Shown here one piece after another: positions 46,250-58,418 of a DNA stretch of 64,000 nucleotides (position 1 is its first letter; each line of letters opens with the position of its first letter). The stretch lies in NCBI GenBank assembly GCA_946800325.1, contig OX326956.1:70489087-70553086 (forward strand), in the 5' to 3' direction. The notes below the pieces were generated by a model, which was not told the DNA's origin, did no database searches, and saw only the letters and a list, made by a program, of their open reading frames with translations. A program made the position numbers and the translations under genes. The DNA is from Luzula sylvatica (lineage: Eukaryota > Streptophyta > Magnoliopsida > Poales > Juncaceae).

Positions 46250-48178
46250 AAACCTTTGTATTCTAGAAATTTCTAGGTGACAATTTAAATTGGTCAAAAA
46301 CAATGTTGAAGTTGCGAGATAACAATGTAAAAGAGGATATAAAAACTTTCAAATAAACTAGCATTATTGTGGGGGATTTTGAGTGAGCAAATAATATCTG
46401 AAAATTAAAACAATATATCCAAAATGTAATGCTTGAAAATATCGAATTTTTGATATTTTTATAATTTTAAAATTCTAAATCTAAACTGGGCAAAAATAAT
46501 GTTGAATTTGTAACAAAAAACATTATTGAGAATCATAAAAATCATGATTCATGCACTTTCGCCAAATCTATCTCGCAAAACTTACAAAACTTGAATTCCC
46601 GCTCTCTCGATGGGAAGCGTGGAAGGGCAAAACATATAATCAACGCACTTTCGTCAGCCCCTCTTGCGAAAGTAGGTAAATGTTATTCATTTGGGCTTTG
46701 ATCCGCATTAACACCATTCAATCTAAATTAGCAGCCCAAATATCATTTCAATCACTTGCATCTTGCTCTCTGACGAAAGTCATTTTATTTTCGTCAAGTT
46801 AATCGACGAAACTGCTAAATCTACAAACTGAAAAAATTTGGTTGTACTTTTGCAAACTGGTATTTTTGGACGATATATATAAAATTAAAAAATATATAAA
46901 TTGGGTGTATTGGAGTTTGTAAAATATGTAATCCAAAACTACTACAAGGTCTCGAGCCCACTCTAGTATACATAGTAAAGCCAGTTTAATTTAGCCTGAA
47001 TGTGGGTCTCGAGCCCACTTCAGTTTATAAAAAAAATGTCACCAATTTTTTTTTTTTTTAGAGGAAATGCTTTTGGGCTAAGATATCATCAATTGATAAT
47101 AGAGCTCCAGATTATATTGGGCCAAAATGCTAAAACTAAATGCTTACTCTCTTTTTTCAAAATGTTTATACTGGGAATTCATTCAATAATAATCCACTCT
47201 GGTTTTGATGCCCCTAAGTATCGGTGTACGGAAATCATTAATTACGAATTAATAAATCCATCAAATCTTCTTGTCGACTCTTTTCTTCCTTGCATAATTT
47301 ATGATAGGGTACTTTCATGTAGTGATAGGTATTCCAAGTTAGCATTTCTCTACGTTTATATGTTTATAAAATGCACCTTAACACATTTTCACAAAATGAT
47401 TATATATGTTACGTTCTTTTGTTCCATTTCTTATGCTTTATATTATTAAACTACTACTTAAAAATAAAATTACTTCGTCAGAATTTTTTTGTTGCATATA
47501 TGTGCCATAGAAGATTGAATTAATTCTTCATTCCTTAATAATTTTCTATCAAAGAAGTACGCTTTGTGCTTGATAATGTCGAGACTAATATCCTACCTAT
47601 TAACCTGATATATATTTTATTCATTTTGGGGAGAAGCAAATATGTTTTTAAATAAACTTATCTGAATATTAAATATGGGTAGAATATAAAATATAATATA
47701 GATTCCATTAAAAATTAGAGATAGGCCACCTAGCTTCACATAAACTTTCTTGAAAACCTAACAATATTATTACTGGTGTTAACTTATAAATTGGGCATCA
47801 CTATGAAACATAAAGTATGTTTGTGGTAAACACACATTCATTAGGCATCGATATTATATAATATTATTGTTAAACTCATCCATGCACATGATCATGCAAC
47901 AATACATATATTACATTCTTTAATTACTAAAAATATTCAAGACTTAATTATTGCAAGTAGCAACATTAAGTATAAATAAACAGTTCAGTGAAACAATAAA
48001 ATCTTTTTGAGTACAAATGTCAAAATTTCACATTTGGAAAAGAGAATGAAAGTACTTCTCGTGGTCCCATTATAGATATCCTCAATTTGCTAACAATAGA
48101 AATGGTTTAGGTTGTCTTTAGAGTGAAATTAACAGTCAATTAAAATAATTGAAATGACTACAACCAATAAATACATTA
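46250..48178. other. AT-rich intergenic DNA
   Basis: No gene recognised. Local features are GGTCTCGAGCCCACT repeated at about 46948 and 46995, and CTTTCGTCA-like motifs scattered at 46550-46820. The 149-codon frame at 47000-47449 is compositionally AT-driven and matches nothing I know. Confidence 0.45.
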
Positions 48179-48183
48179 ATTAT

Positions 48184-49195
48184 TGATAGCGGAATTTTTG
48201 CACGTCTAAAACGCGTATCGTTGTTTTAAAGTCCCGTAATATCAAACAAGTGAATTATATGGTTGTATAGCAGAAAATAATAGATTCGTTCCACAGGGAG
48301 CTATTGCGTCAAAATAGGATTAAACTTCAGATCTTTAAAATAATTATTTCGAAGATTCCAAAATTAATGAAAATTTGTGTAGAGGTAGTTCTGAATATTA
48401 TCAAATGTATCCTAAAATTTCAAACAATTTGGACAACGGAATAAAAAGTTATTAACGAATTACAATCAGGTCTCTGAAAAACAGTCCCCTGGAAACAGCA
48501 GGTTTTCAGTTTAAGTGACAGTTTTCAAAAAATCATATCAATTCGAATATTTCATGAAATTCTACGATTCAAAAAGTTCCCGAAACTAGAAATCCAGATC
48601 TACGCAGAACAAAAAGAGAACAAAAATATCACACAAAGAGAGACAAAGATTGAATGCAAGAAACAAGATTTAGACCAAAGATTTAATTCACACAAGATTC
48701 TTTACACAACTTCAAACTTCAATCACCATACAAGAAATTCAAGACATGAAAAGAAAACACCTAGAATGAGAGGTGAGCTTCGTCGTGTCAAGAAGAGCTT
48801 CGTTCCAGTCTAGTGCAATCAATCGAGGCTTGAGTCGCTAGGAAGCTAGGACAACCCAAGGGTTTCTTGTTCGAAGAAAAGTCGACTCTCCCGGATGAAG
48901 AAAGCTTCGAGTCCGTTTTGAGTGAAGAAAGAACACGATTAAATCGAGGAAGGAGAGGTTACCGAATGAAGAAAGCTTCGAGTTCGGTAATGGAGAAAGC
49001 TCCACTCGCAATCCCGATGAAAACCGGATGAAGGAAGCTTCGAGTCCGATTGTATTCCTAGACTTTTCTTTGATCGGGACGATTCACCGGATGAAGAAAG
49101 CTTCGAGTCCGGCAAACAATCACTTGAGAATTCGATTTAGTTCTTGAATGGTTCTTGAGCGGTTCTTGAAAGTTCTTGGAAGTGCTTAGAGAGAA

Positions 49196-49247
<52 letters not shown>

Positions 49248-49717
49248 TGGGGGGAAGAAGTGCTCCAAGGAGCGTAACTCTGCCCATAGGCCTTGGGGTC
49301 TTATTTATAGTGTCATTGGGCTTTCCCATTGGCCGAGAGATGGGTGAGAGGATTGAGGGTAGTTGGGGGTGGTAGGTGAGGTAGGTGGGGCTGTAGAGTG
49401 GCAATTGAGTGAGTGGTTTTCGAGTAGAGTTTGGTGCAATCTCTTATGTTGATGATTATTTGCCTTCTCCTTCACACGTGTACCGAATTGGTCGGTATGA
49501 TATATCGATTTTAACGGCGCGAGGAGACGAAGGCAACTACACTCTTGGATTGCCGAGAATTTCCTCCTAAAACCTGTAATTAAGCAATAAAACACACTTA
49601 GTGAAGAAATATTCTTGTTATCTCAAATATGAACAATTGTATATATAAAGTTGTGATTCAAAAGGGCTAAAATCCCCAAATTAGATATCAAAAAGGTGCT
49701 TTATTTTCCTCTTATCA
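48184..49717 (-). repeat. solo LTR related to the element at 2939-9174
   Basis: 1534 bp with perfect 5-bp duplications ATTAT at 48179-48183 and 49718-49722. On the minus strand it begins TGATAAGAGGAAAATAAAGC and ends with CGCTATCA. Its first 151 bp on the minus strand (49567-49717) are nearly identical to the LTR at 4386-4536, whereas the remainder is strongly diverged with only the layout kept (TATA box at about 49299-49310, GTTCTTGAAAGTTCTTGG stretch). CGGATGAAGAAAGCTTCGAG occurs repeatedly at 48890-49110. It has no dyad array. It was formed by recombination between two LTRs of one element. Confidence 0.9.
49199..49244. repeat. (GA)n microsatellite inside the solo LTR
   Basis: About 22 GA repeats. 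The related LTRs have a short GGGAGAGAGAAG at the same place, so it expanded within this copy or family branch. Confidence 0.9.
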
Positions 49718-49897
49718 ATTATTTCACATAATCCCATTTACACACAATTCTTAGTTTCATTGGTTGTGTTGTGAAATAAAAAATACTGATGGCACTATGT
49801 AACTAATTTATATTTTTAAAAGAGGAATCAGGAATATATATCATTGTTCTGTACATCATGGGGCAATATCTCTTTTTAGTCCAACTTTACAACAATA

Positions 49898-49945
49898 CTA
49901 GCTTTATCCCCGCGCAATTGCGCGGGATGTTTTTTATATAATTAT
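49898..49945 (-). mobile_element. Helitron 3' terminus
   Basis: The minus strand reads CCCGCGCAATTGCGCGGGG, a perfect hairpin, then ATAAAGCTAG and a T. A GC hairpin about 7 nt before CTAG, inserted before T, is the Helitron 3' end signature. The element should extend to the right, through the tandem repeats, but its 5' TC end could not be fixed. Confidence 0.65.
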
Positions 49946-50164
49946 TTAAATAGAATTAACGCGTGTGCGAATTAACCCGCATGCGTTTGAACTAAATTAA
50001 TCTAATCATGATATATTTGCAAATATCATGATATCAATAGATGCATAAGGTTCATAAAATTAGTCTATCACGGATATTATTTTCTAATATAATTTGTATA
50101 AATAGCATTTGTTCAGGTGCTTCTAAAATCGATTAATATAATCAGGACATATTCGCAAATTTTA

Positions 50165-51062
50165 ATATGTATGTAAAATAGGAAAAAAAGACCAAATGTA
50201 AAAAAAGACCAAAATGTAAAATAAGGAAAAAGTATCGAAATGTAAGTAAAAAAGGACCAAAATATAAACATAAAGGACAAAAATACAAATTAAAACTAAA
50301 AAGGACCAAAATATAAATAAAAAGGATCAAAATGTAAATTAAAAATGTAAAAAAGGACCGTAATGTAAATAAAAAAGGACCAAAATATAAATAAAAAGAA
50401 CCAAAATGTAAATTAAAACTAAAAAGGACCAAAATATAAATTAAAAGGACCAAAATATAAATTACAAAATGTAAAAAAAGGACCGAAATGTTAATAAAAA
50501 ATGACCAAATTGTAAATTAAAAGGACCAAAATGTAAATTAAAACTAAAAAAGACCAAAATATAAATAAAAAGGATCAAAATGTAAATTAAAAAATATTCT
50601 TTTTACACAAAAGTCCTTGATGATGAGGAGGCTTAGAATTGCCAGAAATTTGTCTACTTTATACATAGGACCAAAATATAAATTAAAAAATGTAAAAAAA
50701 GGACCGAAATATAAACAAAAAAGGACCAAAATATAAATTAAAACTAAAAAGGACCAAAATGTAAATATTAAGGACCAAAATATACATTAAAAAATATTTG
50801 TTTTACACAAAAGTCCTTGATGGCGTGGAGGCTTAAAATTGCAAGAAATTTGTCTACTTTATACATAGGACCAAAATATAAATTAAAAAATTTAAAAAAG
50901 ACCGAAATGTAAATAAAAAAAGACCAAAATATAAATAAAAAAGACCAAAATGTAAATTAAAACTAAAAAAGATCAAAATGTAAATTAAAAAATATTTTTT
51001 TTACACAAAAGTCCTTGATAACGTGGAGGTTTAGAATTGCAAGAAATTTGTCTACTTTATAC
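50165..51062. repeat. nested tandem repeats, AGGACCAAAATATAAA type
   Basis: Short units of about 17-25 bp around AAAGGACCAAAATGTAAATT are repeated many times from 50165 on. A larger unit of about 200 bp with ACACAAAAGTCCTTGA and AGAAATTTGTCTACTTTATAC occurs three times (AAGTCCTTGA at 50611, 50811, 51009). It lies next to the Helitron terminus and probably inside that element. Long minus-strand frames across it are repeat translations. Confidence 0.8.
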
Positions 51063-51672
51063 ATATTATTATTAATTATTAATTACTTCATGCATGGCAA
51101 AATTATTGAGTTGATTGACACGTCATTCTCTCTGTAAGTTACTTAGTAATGTAATATATACTGATAATATGATTCAATTATTTAATTTCAAAATGGCACA
51201 AACCAAACATGCCCAAATAATGAATAGTCGCTATCCGGATAGATAGGCAAAGATGCGAGCGAACATTGAAGGCTTTTCTCTTATCTTACAATCCATGTAT
51301 CTATATCAAAAAATGGGACCAGCGAAAACTACTTGTTATGGTGGTAGAGTCCCAACCTTAGAAATTACTTGCGATGCAAAGAAATAGAAACAATTGACAA
51401 TACTAACATGTAATGTGAACATGACGACATCACAAATGATTGATTTTTCATGTGCTTTCTTTCTTTTCATTGGGATATTGCTTTCAAATGTCCAAATCAA
51501 ATCAAAGTTTTGCTAAATTAGTCCCCAAGGTCTACCTAAAGAAGCCCCAATATGTAAACTACTTCGAAAAGTTAGGGGCAATGACAATTGACTCACGTCA
51601 CAAACAAAGATATATAAAATTGTGTTGAAGAGTTTTGGATCTTCATGTAGATGTTCGTGGGAGTGGAATTAG
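51063..51672. other. intergenic DNA, nothing assigned
   Basis: AT-rich. A 62-codon frame at 51440-51628 has no recognised similarity. Confidence 0.35.
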
Positions 51673-51677
51673 GATGT

Positions 51678-52035
51678 TGTTAGGATCATCGCCGCAAAGA
51701 AACACACAAGAACAACACACGAAAACAAAAAAATTTACGTGGAAACCCCAAAGAGAAAAAATCACGGTCGCCGGCACTCAAACTATTTTACTATACTGGA
51801 GAAATAAAGAATACAATTATTGGTATTTGTTGGAATGAATAAAATTCTAGCATATCCCTCTATTTATAGCTAAACTTTTATCCCAATACAAGAAAATAAT
51901 ACAATAAAATAATAATTGCATTAATTACAATTCAATATGGCAATAAGAATATATAGAGAACTTTCTCATCTCCTCAAGGTTTTATTTTTCCAATTTTCTA
52001 ATCATCGGGTTTTCAAAAGTCTCCATACCATAACA
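51678..52035 (-). repeat. solo LTR, copia type
   Basis: 358 bp with perfect 5-bp duplications GATGT at 51673-51677 and 52036-52040. On the minus strand it begins TGTTATGGTATGGAGAC and ends GATCCTAACA. A TATA-like GCTATAAATAGAGGG lies on the minus strand near 51860. There is no interior. It is unrelated in sequence to the other LTRs here. Confidence 0.85.
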
Positions 52036-52299
52036 GATGTAACGGTAGATTAAGTAGGTTACAAGAACCGAAGAAGATTGAAATTTAACGGAAGAGGTGA
52101 TGAATTTGTGGAATTTCACTCTTTCATGGTAGGTACGGAACAACTTCAAACCATCGAATAAGAAAGAATTAAGATAAATTTTGAGGGGTTCGCAAGCGCG
52201 ATATGCGCCTGATCCAAATATTTATATAAAATGGAGAAGAAAATAAGAGTTTTACAAGACTATACAAACAAGGGTAAAAAGCTTCTGATGTACAAGTAA

Positions 52300-54300
52300 T
52301 TGGAGGGGATGTTAAAAGTAAACTACAGCTAGCAGTGGGTCTGCCGGTTATGTGTTAAATCCATGATTGACGGGACCAAAATTGCGTGCATTAGTCCTTT
52401 TCGCTTGAAGATACGATCATTTATTTGCCTCCAAATCGTCGCTAGCCATTTTGTGTCCCAGATTTTCCTCTCGGCTTGGACCATTTTGTGCCGTGTTCTC
52501 CACCAGATTTTCCTCTCTTGTGAAGGTTATCGGCCATTAGAATACGGTTATTCAGAGCTAACCATGCGTAAATTGTAGCTTTTAGAGAAGCCTTAATTTG
52601 GAATAGTGTCGGCGTCCAAGGGCACATTATCCCCGGGTGAGAGGTTCTCGCATACACTAGGGACAAGTTGTATTGTGGTTCGTCATGGTTAGCCGAGAAG
52701 AAAATACCTCCTTGTGGGTGGCCCCCCAACAACGATCTGTAAAGGGGTAGCAAACCTTGAAGGTCTCTCATGAAATGTGATGGTGTGTTCGATGCGACGT
52801 TTGTGAGTTTGTCGGCTCCATTGACATTGTACCAAATTCGAACCATTGAGGACCATTGGGAGTCTTTGTCGTAGTCTAGCTTAAAGAATCATCGCATCAT
52901 CAAAGCTTGGTTTTGCGTTTCGAGGTCTAAAAAATCAAGTCCCCATGTTTTTTGGGGAGGTACACTCTTTTCCAACTCGCAATGCAACGTCCCCCCGAAA
53001 CTCGGTGAGTACCATTTCAAAAAAAAGGCTCGCATTATTGACTTAATCTCAGCTACTACCTCAATGGATAACATCAATGTTTGCATGTAAAAAATTGGGA
53101 TTGACCTTATAGGCTGTAACCGACTTCAATAGAGTTGCTCTACCTCCGAGCGTCAGTAATCTAGTTTCCCAATTATCTATTTTTTGTTTCATCTTTTGAA
53201 TGATTCGTCGAAAATTTAATTCGGTCAATTTTTTGTATGAGAGAGATAGACCTAGATACTTTAACGGGAGTGTCTTTTTTTGACATCGTGTGAGTTGTGC
53301 TATGAGAGGGTGGAGCTCCTCCGGTATCGAGATGGGAACAAAGCCGTTCTTCTCCCAAATTATTTGTAAACCCGATATATTAGAGAAAAGTGAAATGGTC
53401 TCCATTATTATTTTAATATTTTGTTAGTGTGCTTCAACGAATAATAAGGTGTCGTCCGCATATTGTAAGATGGTAGGAGAAAAAATAATTGGACGAGTCC
53501 TCGGAATCATGATTTGTAAGGTGTCTTATGATCAGTAAATAATAAGGGGTGGGGATTGGCTCCCCTTGGTGAAGCCCTCTCTTATGTTGAAAATATTTAC
53601 CCCTCGAACTGTTTGATTGAACGGATGAGGTAGATGATTTGAAAATTGTATTTACCGATTGGATCCAAATCAATGGATATTCTCATGCAATCATGATATC
53701 ATTTGGAAACTTCCAACTCATGTTGTCAAATGATTTCTTAAAATCAATTTCGATCATCACCATCGAAATTTTTGCTTTGTGATAGTAATTATGCATTTCT
53801 CGTGAGTTTAAGAAAATTTCATTAATAGTGAGGTCTTTGATAAAACCGAATTGGCATCTATGGATCAAAAGTGGCATGAAAGGTTGTAAACGCAATGCAA
53901 GAATTTTTGTAATTAATTTTATTGGGGGTGGAGATGATACTTATGGATCGGTGAGGCCGTCTCAACTTTCGGGATAGTATTATGGCGGCTTTGTTAATTT
54001 TGTCAAGCCGTAAAATTATTATTGTTAAAATGTTGAATCATCTCAACAATTTCCAACTATATAATCATCCAAAAAATTTGGAAAATATCACTCGGAATTT
54101 CATCGGGACGACTACTTTTCCCCTTAACGATCTTAGGACTTCTAATATTTCTATTTTCACTATTGGATACGTGAGTACCTCGAGATTAACGACCAAATTA
54201 GAGATTGTGTAAGGAGAAGCTAGGTCGGCCGTGTAAATGGACGAAGGGGGTGTCCCGAGTGATGAGATGAAAAAGGATGTAAATGTTAATATCTTCGTGA
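52300..54300 (-). pseudogene. LINE (L1-type) reverse transcriptase relic
   Basis: Broken minus-strand frames, in order from right to left. 53683-53895 holds QFGFIKDLTINE and DFKKSFDNMSW (motif A region, catalytic Asp present). 53434-53673 holds GLHQGEPIPTPYYLL. Frame QYADDTLLF with the catalytic YADD is at 53451-53462. 53061-53405 holds SGLQIIWEKNG and PLKYLGLSLS, then LLTLGGRATLLKSV. 52889-53086 is the thumb. 52442-52846 holds the zf-RVT-like AWLALNNRILMADNLHKRG without intact cysteines. This is the domain order of a plant L1-type ORF2. No endonuclease is visible, and the 5' side is missing or replaced beyond about 54300. No poly(A) was found. Confidence 0.85.
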
Positions 54301-54481
54301 TTTGTTACCTCTCTATCTTCTAGTGTTATTTTGGAGATGAGATTTTGTTGATGTTTGAGACAAAAACATGAAAATAAGAGGTATTATTGTCTCCCAACCT
54401 AAGCCAATTAAGATAATTTTACTTCTCCTTCCATTTCTTTCCTAAATAGTGTTTTTCAATTTGTATCCATGTGTAGGTATG

Positions 54482-54545
54482 GACAGTGACGGATTTTAGT
54501 AGGGGCCGAGAGGGCATGGCCCCTCCAAGAGTTTCAAAATTATAT
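54482..54545 (+). mobile_element. possible left end of an hAT-type element
   Basis: CAGTGACGGATTTTAGTAGG, then GGCCGAGAGGGCATGGCCCC resembles the CAGTGGCGGA...GGGGCC start of common plant hAT-like elements. No complementary right terminus was found, so it is only a fragment. Confidence 0.35.
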
Positions 54546-54886
54546 ATATTCCATCTCTTTAGTTTAGACATATTTGTATGCAATTTTATTTATGGCAGAT
54601 CGTTATTGTCTTTTCAACAATTAGATAATGATACGTGGCAAAATATGAAAATTTAATTTTTATGATTATAATTTTTGTAGACATTTCTTTGTTCATTATT
54701 TTAAACTATCTTTGAGGAATTTAAGAAAATCACGTCACACAACCTTAATGATGTGTCCTCTTATTATTCGTTAGGTTCGTGTTCATCATTTCATATTATC
54801 TTACATGATCAAATATGAATACAAATAAAATGTGAAAAATTCAAATATCTAACACTAATAAGTTAATATATAATCTAATGGTACAT

Positions 54887-55730
54887 ATGTCGGGTCCCGC
54901 AGTTAGAAACGCAACGGAAATAACAAAAAATATATAGCCCGCGGGACTTGACCACAAGATCCATGCAAACAAAATTAAACATCGAAGAAAAAGTTTGTGT
55001 ATCCGAATCAAGCTTGATTCGGTGACGGCGAAAATTCGGCGGCGGCTCAAAATCGATCACATGTAGCTTCAAAAACTCAAAGCCTCTACGCGTATCCACC
55101 ATGCTCGTAGAGGGGAACAAATCCCTCTGAGAGGGAACCAAATCCCGTCTTGGCTGCTCACATCCCTCGTCGTGCTTTACATCATGTCCTACAGCATCTT
55201 ATCAGCCATCAGTCACGACAACATGAAAATGTATCAAAGCATCAAGCTCCCCACACGGGAATGCATGACAACCTCAGGTCGTAAGATTTACCAAAACTAT
55301 CCATGAAAATCGCTTATGACATTAACCACACATATTCTCATTTAGTGGTCATGTCCAGTATGTAATCTTTATTACATGTCCATGTTCCGAACTTGATAAC
55401 CGATATACATGATCAGTAAAACGTAACCATCAGTTTTGAAACATGCTAGCGTGAGTACACATCATCCTAGGCAAGTATGCATGTCTCCACAAAACATCAT
55501 ATGTACTAGTAGTAACTCCATTTAGAATGACATCTGACTCATAGTTTCACTATCCAAAGTCACGTACTTTGGTGATATGATCTAGATTTTCATTCAAGGT
55601 TTTGTTTCAAACTTAAAATCAAAATCAGATACACTTAACAATACTAAAATAAATTGTACTAAATAAATAACGTTGCATTAACCTATCACTCGTAACTATT
55701 ACATAGGCCTAGGGCACTACACCTTCAACA
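54887..55730 (-). repeat. solo LTR, copia type
   Basis: On the minus strand it begins TGTTGAAGGTGTAGTGCCCT and ends GGGACCCGACA. TACAT follows on the right (55731-55735) and occurs at 54882-54886 on the left with one extra base before the LTR, so the duplication is probable rather than perfect. The frames inside (54841-55141) are LTR sequence. A short fragment of the same LTR start lies at 37718-37775. Confidence 0.6.
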
Positions 55731-55907
55731 TACATCAAATATTATTAGTATTTGTTAAAATATAATTTTTAAAAATTATGAAATATATTCAATTGAATTT
55801 TTTTATGTATTTTGAAATTAATATTATAATATGTCCAGATATTTTTCTCTAAATTAAAATTATGAACACAATTACGTAAGGAAATACAATACAAAATTAA
55901 GTATCAT

Positions 55908-57125
55908 TAGATGTGGCAAACATGCGGTTTGGGCAGTTTCTGGCTAACTTTTAGGTTCGAATCTCTTCAGCTCAAGTCAACTCGGATCCGACTAGGTTTT
56001 GCTCGGGTCATATTTGGTCGGATCAACTTCAAGTTGAAGAGTATAGTCGGGTCGAGTTTTCACGTTCGTGGTGATTCGGACTCGGGTTAAATCGGGGTTT
56101 CAGATTTAATCGAATGCAGGTTTGTACCGGATTCCGATTTTTTCATAATTCGAGATATCAAATTCGGGTTGTGTCGGGTTTTTTTTTAGTGATTCTATTA
56201 ATCAATTTTTTCGAAATATTAAGAGTAAACTATTATCCAAATCAAGGCATCTGTTTTTTATTTGAAAGCACCGGCCTCATCTTCACTATATAGAGTGTTG
56301 ATTTGTGATGAAACAAAAACCCGTATATAGCATTTCCAATCTAATTCAGCAAATTCTCAAATTTGTCAATCTTTTGAAAATCTCCCAAATTCTGTAAAAT
56401 AAATTATGTTTCAAGATTTATTGCCTTTTTATATATTTGAATCCAAAATTTATTATTATCTATTGCCATAATTATTTGTGGGTCTATTGCCATAATAAAC
56501 AAAGTTTTAGTATGACATAATTTCTGGGGAATCATGATATTTACAAAACAGAATTTTTTTTTACTAAACGAGCAGAAAATATGGCAAATTGAATAGTTTG
56601 TTTATTATTTTGTTATGATTTGTTTCACAATATGAATAGTTTGTTTATCGTTTATTGTGATTTGTTTTCACTATATTCGTTGTTCGAATTTAAATATTTT
56701 GTAATTTGTAATGAATTATTATTATTTTGTCGAATTTATTGATTTGTAAAAAAAAATTATAATGAATATTCTATTAATTTTGAAACTTGAAAGTTATATT
56801 GAAATGCTAATTTGTTATTGAAGATTCATATGATTATTATATTTACGAGATACTTGTGAAAAAAAAATATCAATAATAAATATTTTATTAATTTTGAAAT
56901 ATCGGGTCCAATTGGGTTCGGGCTATTTTGATTCGGGCTTGTCAGTCTCGGATTTATCAGGTTTCGGACAACTCGGATTCGGGTTGAGTTGGGCCGGTAT
57001 ACTATGTAACAACACCAGGTCAATTCTGGGTCGGATTTCTAGATTTATCGGGTCGTTCGAGGCGAATCGGACCTCGGACGAGTCGGGATGTTTTTTTCGA
57101 GTTCGGGCTCAGTTTGCCACGGCTA
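55908..57125. mobile_element. non-autonomous hAT-type element
   Basis: 1218 bp. The left end TAGATGTGGCAAAC matches the reverse complement of the right end, TAGCCGTGGCAAAC, at 12 of 14 positions. An 8-bp duplication AGTATCAT (55900-55907) and AGTATAAT (57126-57133) has one mismatch. Both arms are GGGTCGGGTTCGGG-like (about 55920-56110 and 56905-57115) and surround AT-rich DNA with no transposase. The GGTGGCAAA terminus and 8-bp duplication are typical of plant hAT MITE-like elements. Confidence 0.75.
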
Positions 57126-57133
57126 AGTATAAT

Positions 57134-57905
57134 TACATTAGAGACTTTAATTCTAATTGTTAATGTTTTCAAAACTACAATTTCAAAAATTGTAGAATAG
57201 TACTAAGTAGGTTATAGTTATATTTTTACTTAAAAACTTGCATGTTAATTGTTTCAAAAACTAATAATAATGAAACATATGAATTTACGTAACACGAATA
57301 ACTTTTTCAACTTGTCAAACATAATTCTAAAAAATTAATAAAATTAAAAGATAAAAATGTACCTAACATAAATAACTTCTTAAACTTATAAAACTTATCT
57401 ATAATATTATTCCTATTATTAGATATGTAAATATAAAAATATCATAAGATATTAATAATTTCGAATTATGTTGTTTAGTTAACTTTTTTATTAGTTTTAA
57501 ATTGTTTTATGATTACGTTGTGGACAATCCCTATAAAATAATTTTGCTAAAAAATATAAATATTTAATGTAATATCATGTAGAAATTAATTGTATTTTTG
57601 TATGAAATAAAAAAAATCGTTAGTATTATATAATCAATAGTGCGCAAAACCTACATATATGTTGTACATTTCGCCCCTTCTAGGTTTAATATTGTTTGAA
57701 CTGTTGTGAATAACAATGATATAATAATATTGTCATTTTATTTCGTAAATTTTTATTATAACTCAAATAGTATTGTATTCCGATTCCGATACTAAAATAT
57801 GGTAAAAGTCTGAGTCATTTGTTGCATAGCTTAAAATAATAATTAAATGACATTGTCTTTATCATCGTAAATGGGAGATTCATATTAAAATGGAAATATA
57901 ATTAT
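57134..57905. other. AT-rich intergenic DNA
   Basis: No gene or bounded repeat seen. It may be the body of the Helitron whose terminus is at 57914-57938. Confidence 0.35.
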
Positions 57906-57913
57906 CTTATTAG

Positions 57914-57938
57914 CCGCGTAGAGCGGGTATTCCCCTAG
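57914..57938 (+). mobile_element. probable Helitron 3' terminus
   Basis: CCGCGTAGAGCGG hairpin, then GTATTCCCCTAG followed by T, fitting the Helitron hairpin-spacer-CTAG ending. A similar phrase, CCTCGTAGAGGGAGTATTCC, then CCTCG, recurs at about 58012-58038 and may be a second, worn end. The 5' end is not located. Confidence 0.45.
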
Positions 57939-58418
57939 TCTCTATAATATTCAGATTCGAAAAAAATACGAATACAAATCCTGTTTCATTTCATTCGCTT
58001 ACACCGTCGAGATCCTCGTAGAGGGAGTATTCCCCTCGCATTTAGTAGTGTGTCGCCCGAACATTATAAATGTATCTATGTAAGAGCCTGAACATCATAA
58101 ATTCGACGAAAAATACATTTATTAGCTATTTGGTATATTATTTGATAATTCCTGAAGATTTTAATATTATTTCAGTAGTTGTTTGTGATCTTGTTTTCAA
58201 AATATTCACGTCGAAATCCGCTACAAATGTGCGTGCCAATGTTGTAACACACATGTAGAAGAACTAGCTGGTACGTCGCCATTTTAGGGACTTACCGATT
58301 AATCAATGATTAAACGGTGATTAATCCTTAATTAAATGGTAACAAAACGATCACCCTATTTGTAATACTTTATCATATATCATATCATATATTTTTAAAT
58401 TATAATATTTCTAGTTCT

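Noticed and set aside
47000..47449. 149-codon plus-strand ORF as a gene
   Set aside because: Starts in a poly(T)-adjacent region, has AT-driven composition, no motif, no promoter context and no homologue I recognise; left unassigned.
50142..50453. 103-codon minus-strand ORF rich in Phe, Leu and Tyr
   Set aside because: Translation of the AGGACCAAAATATAAA tandem repeats.
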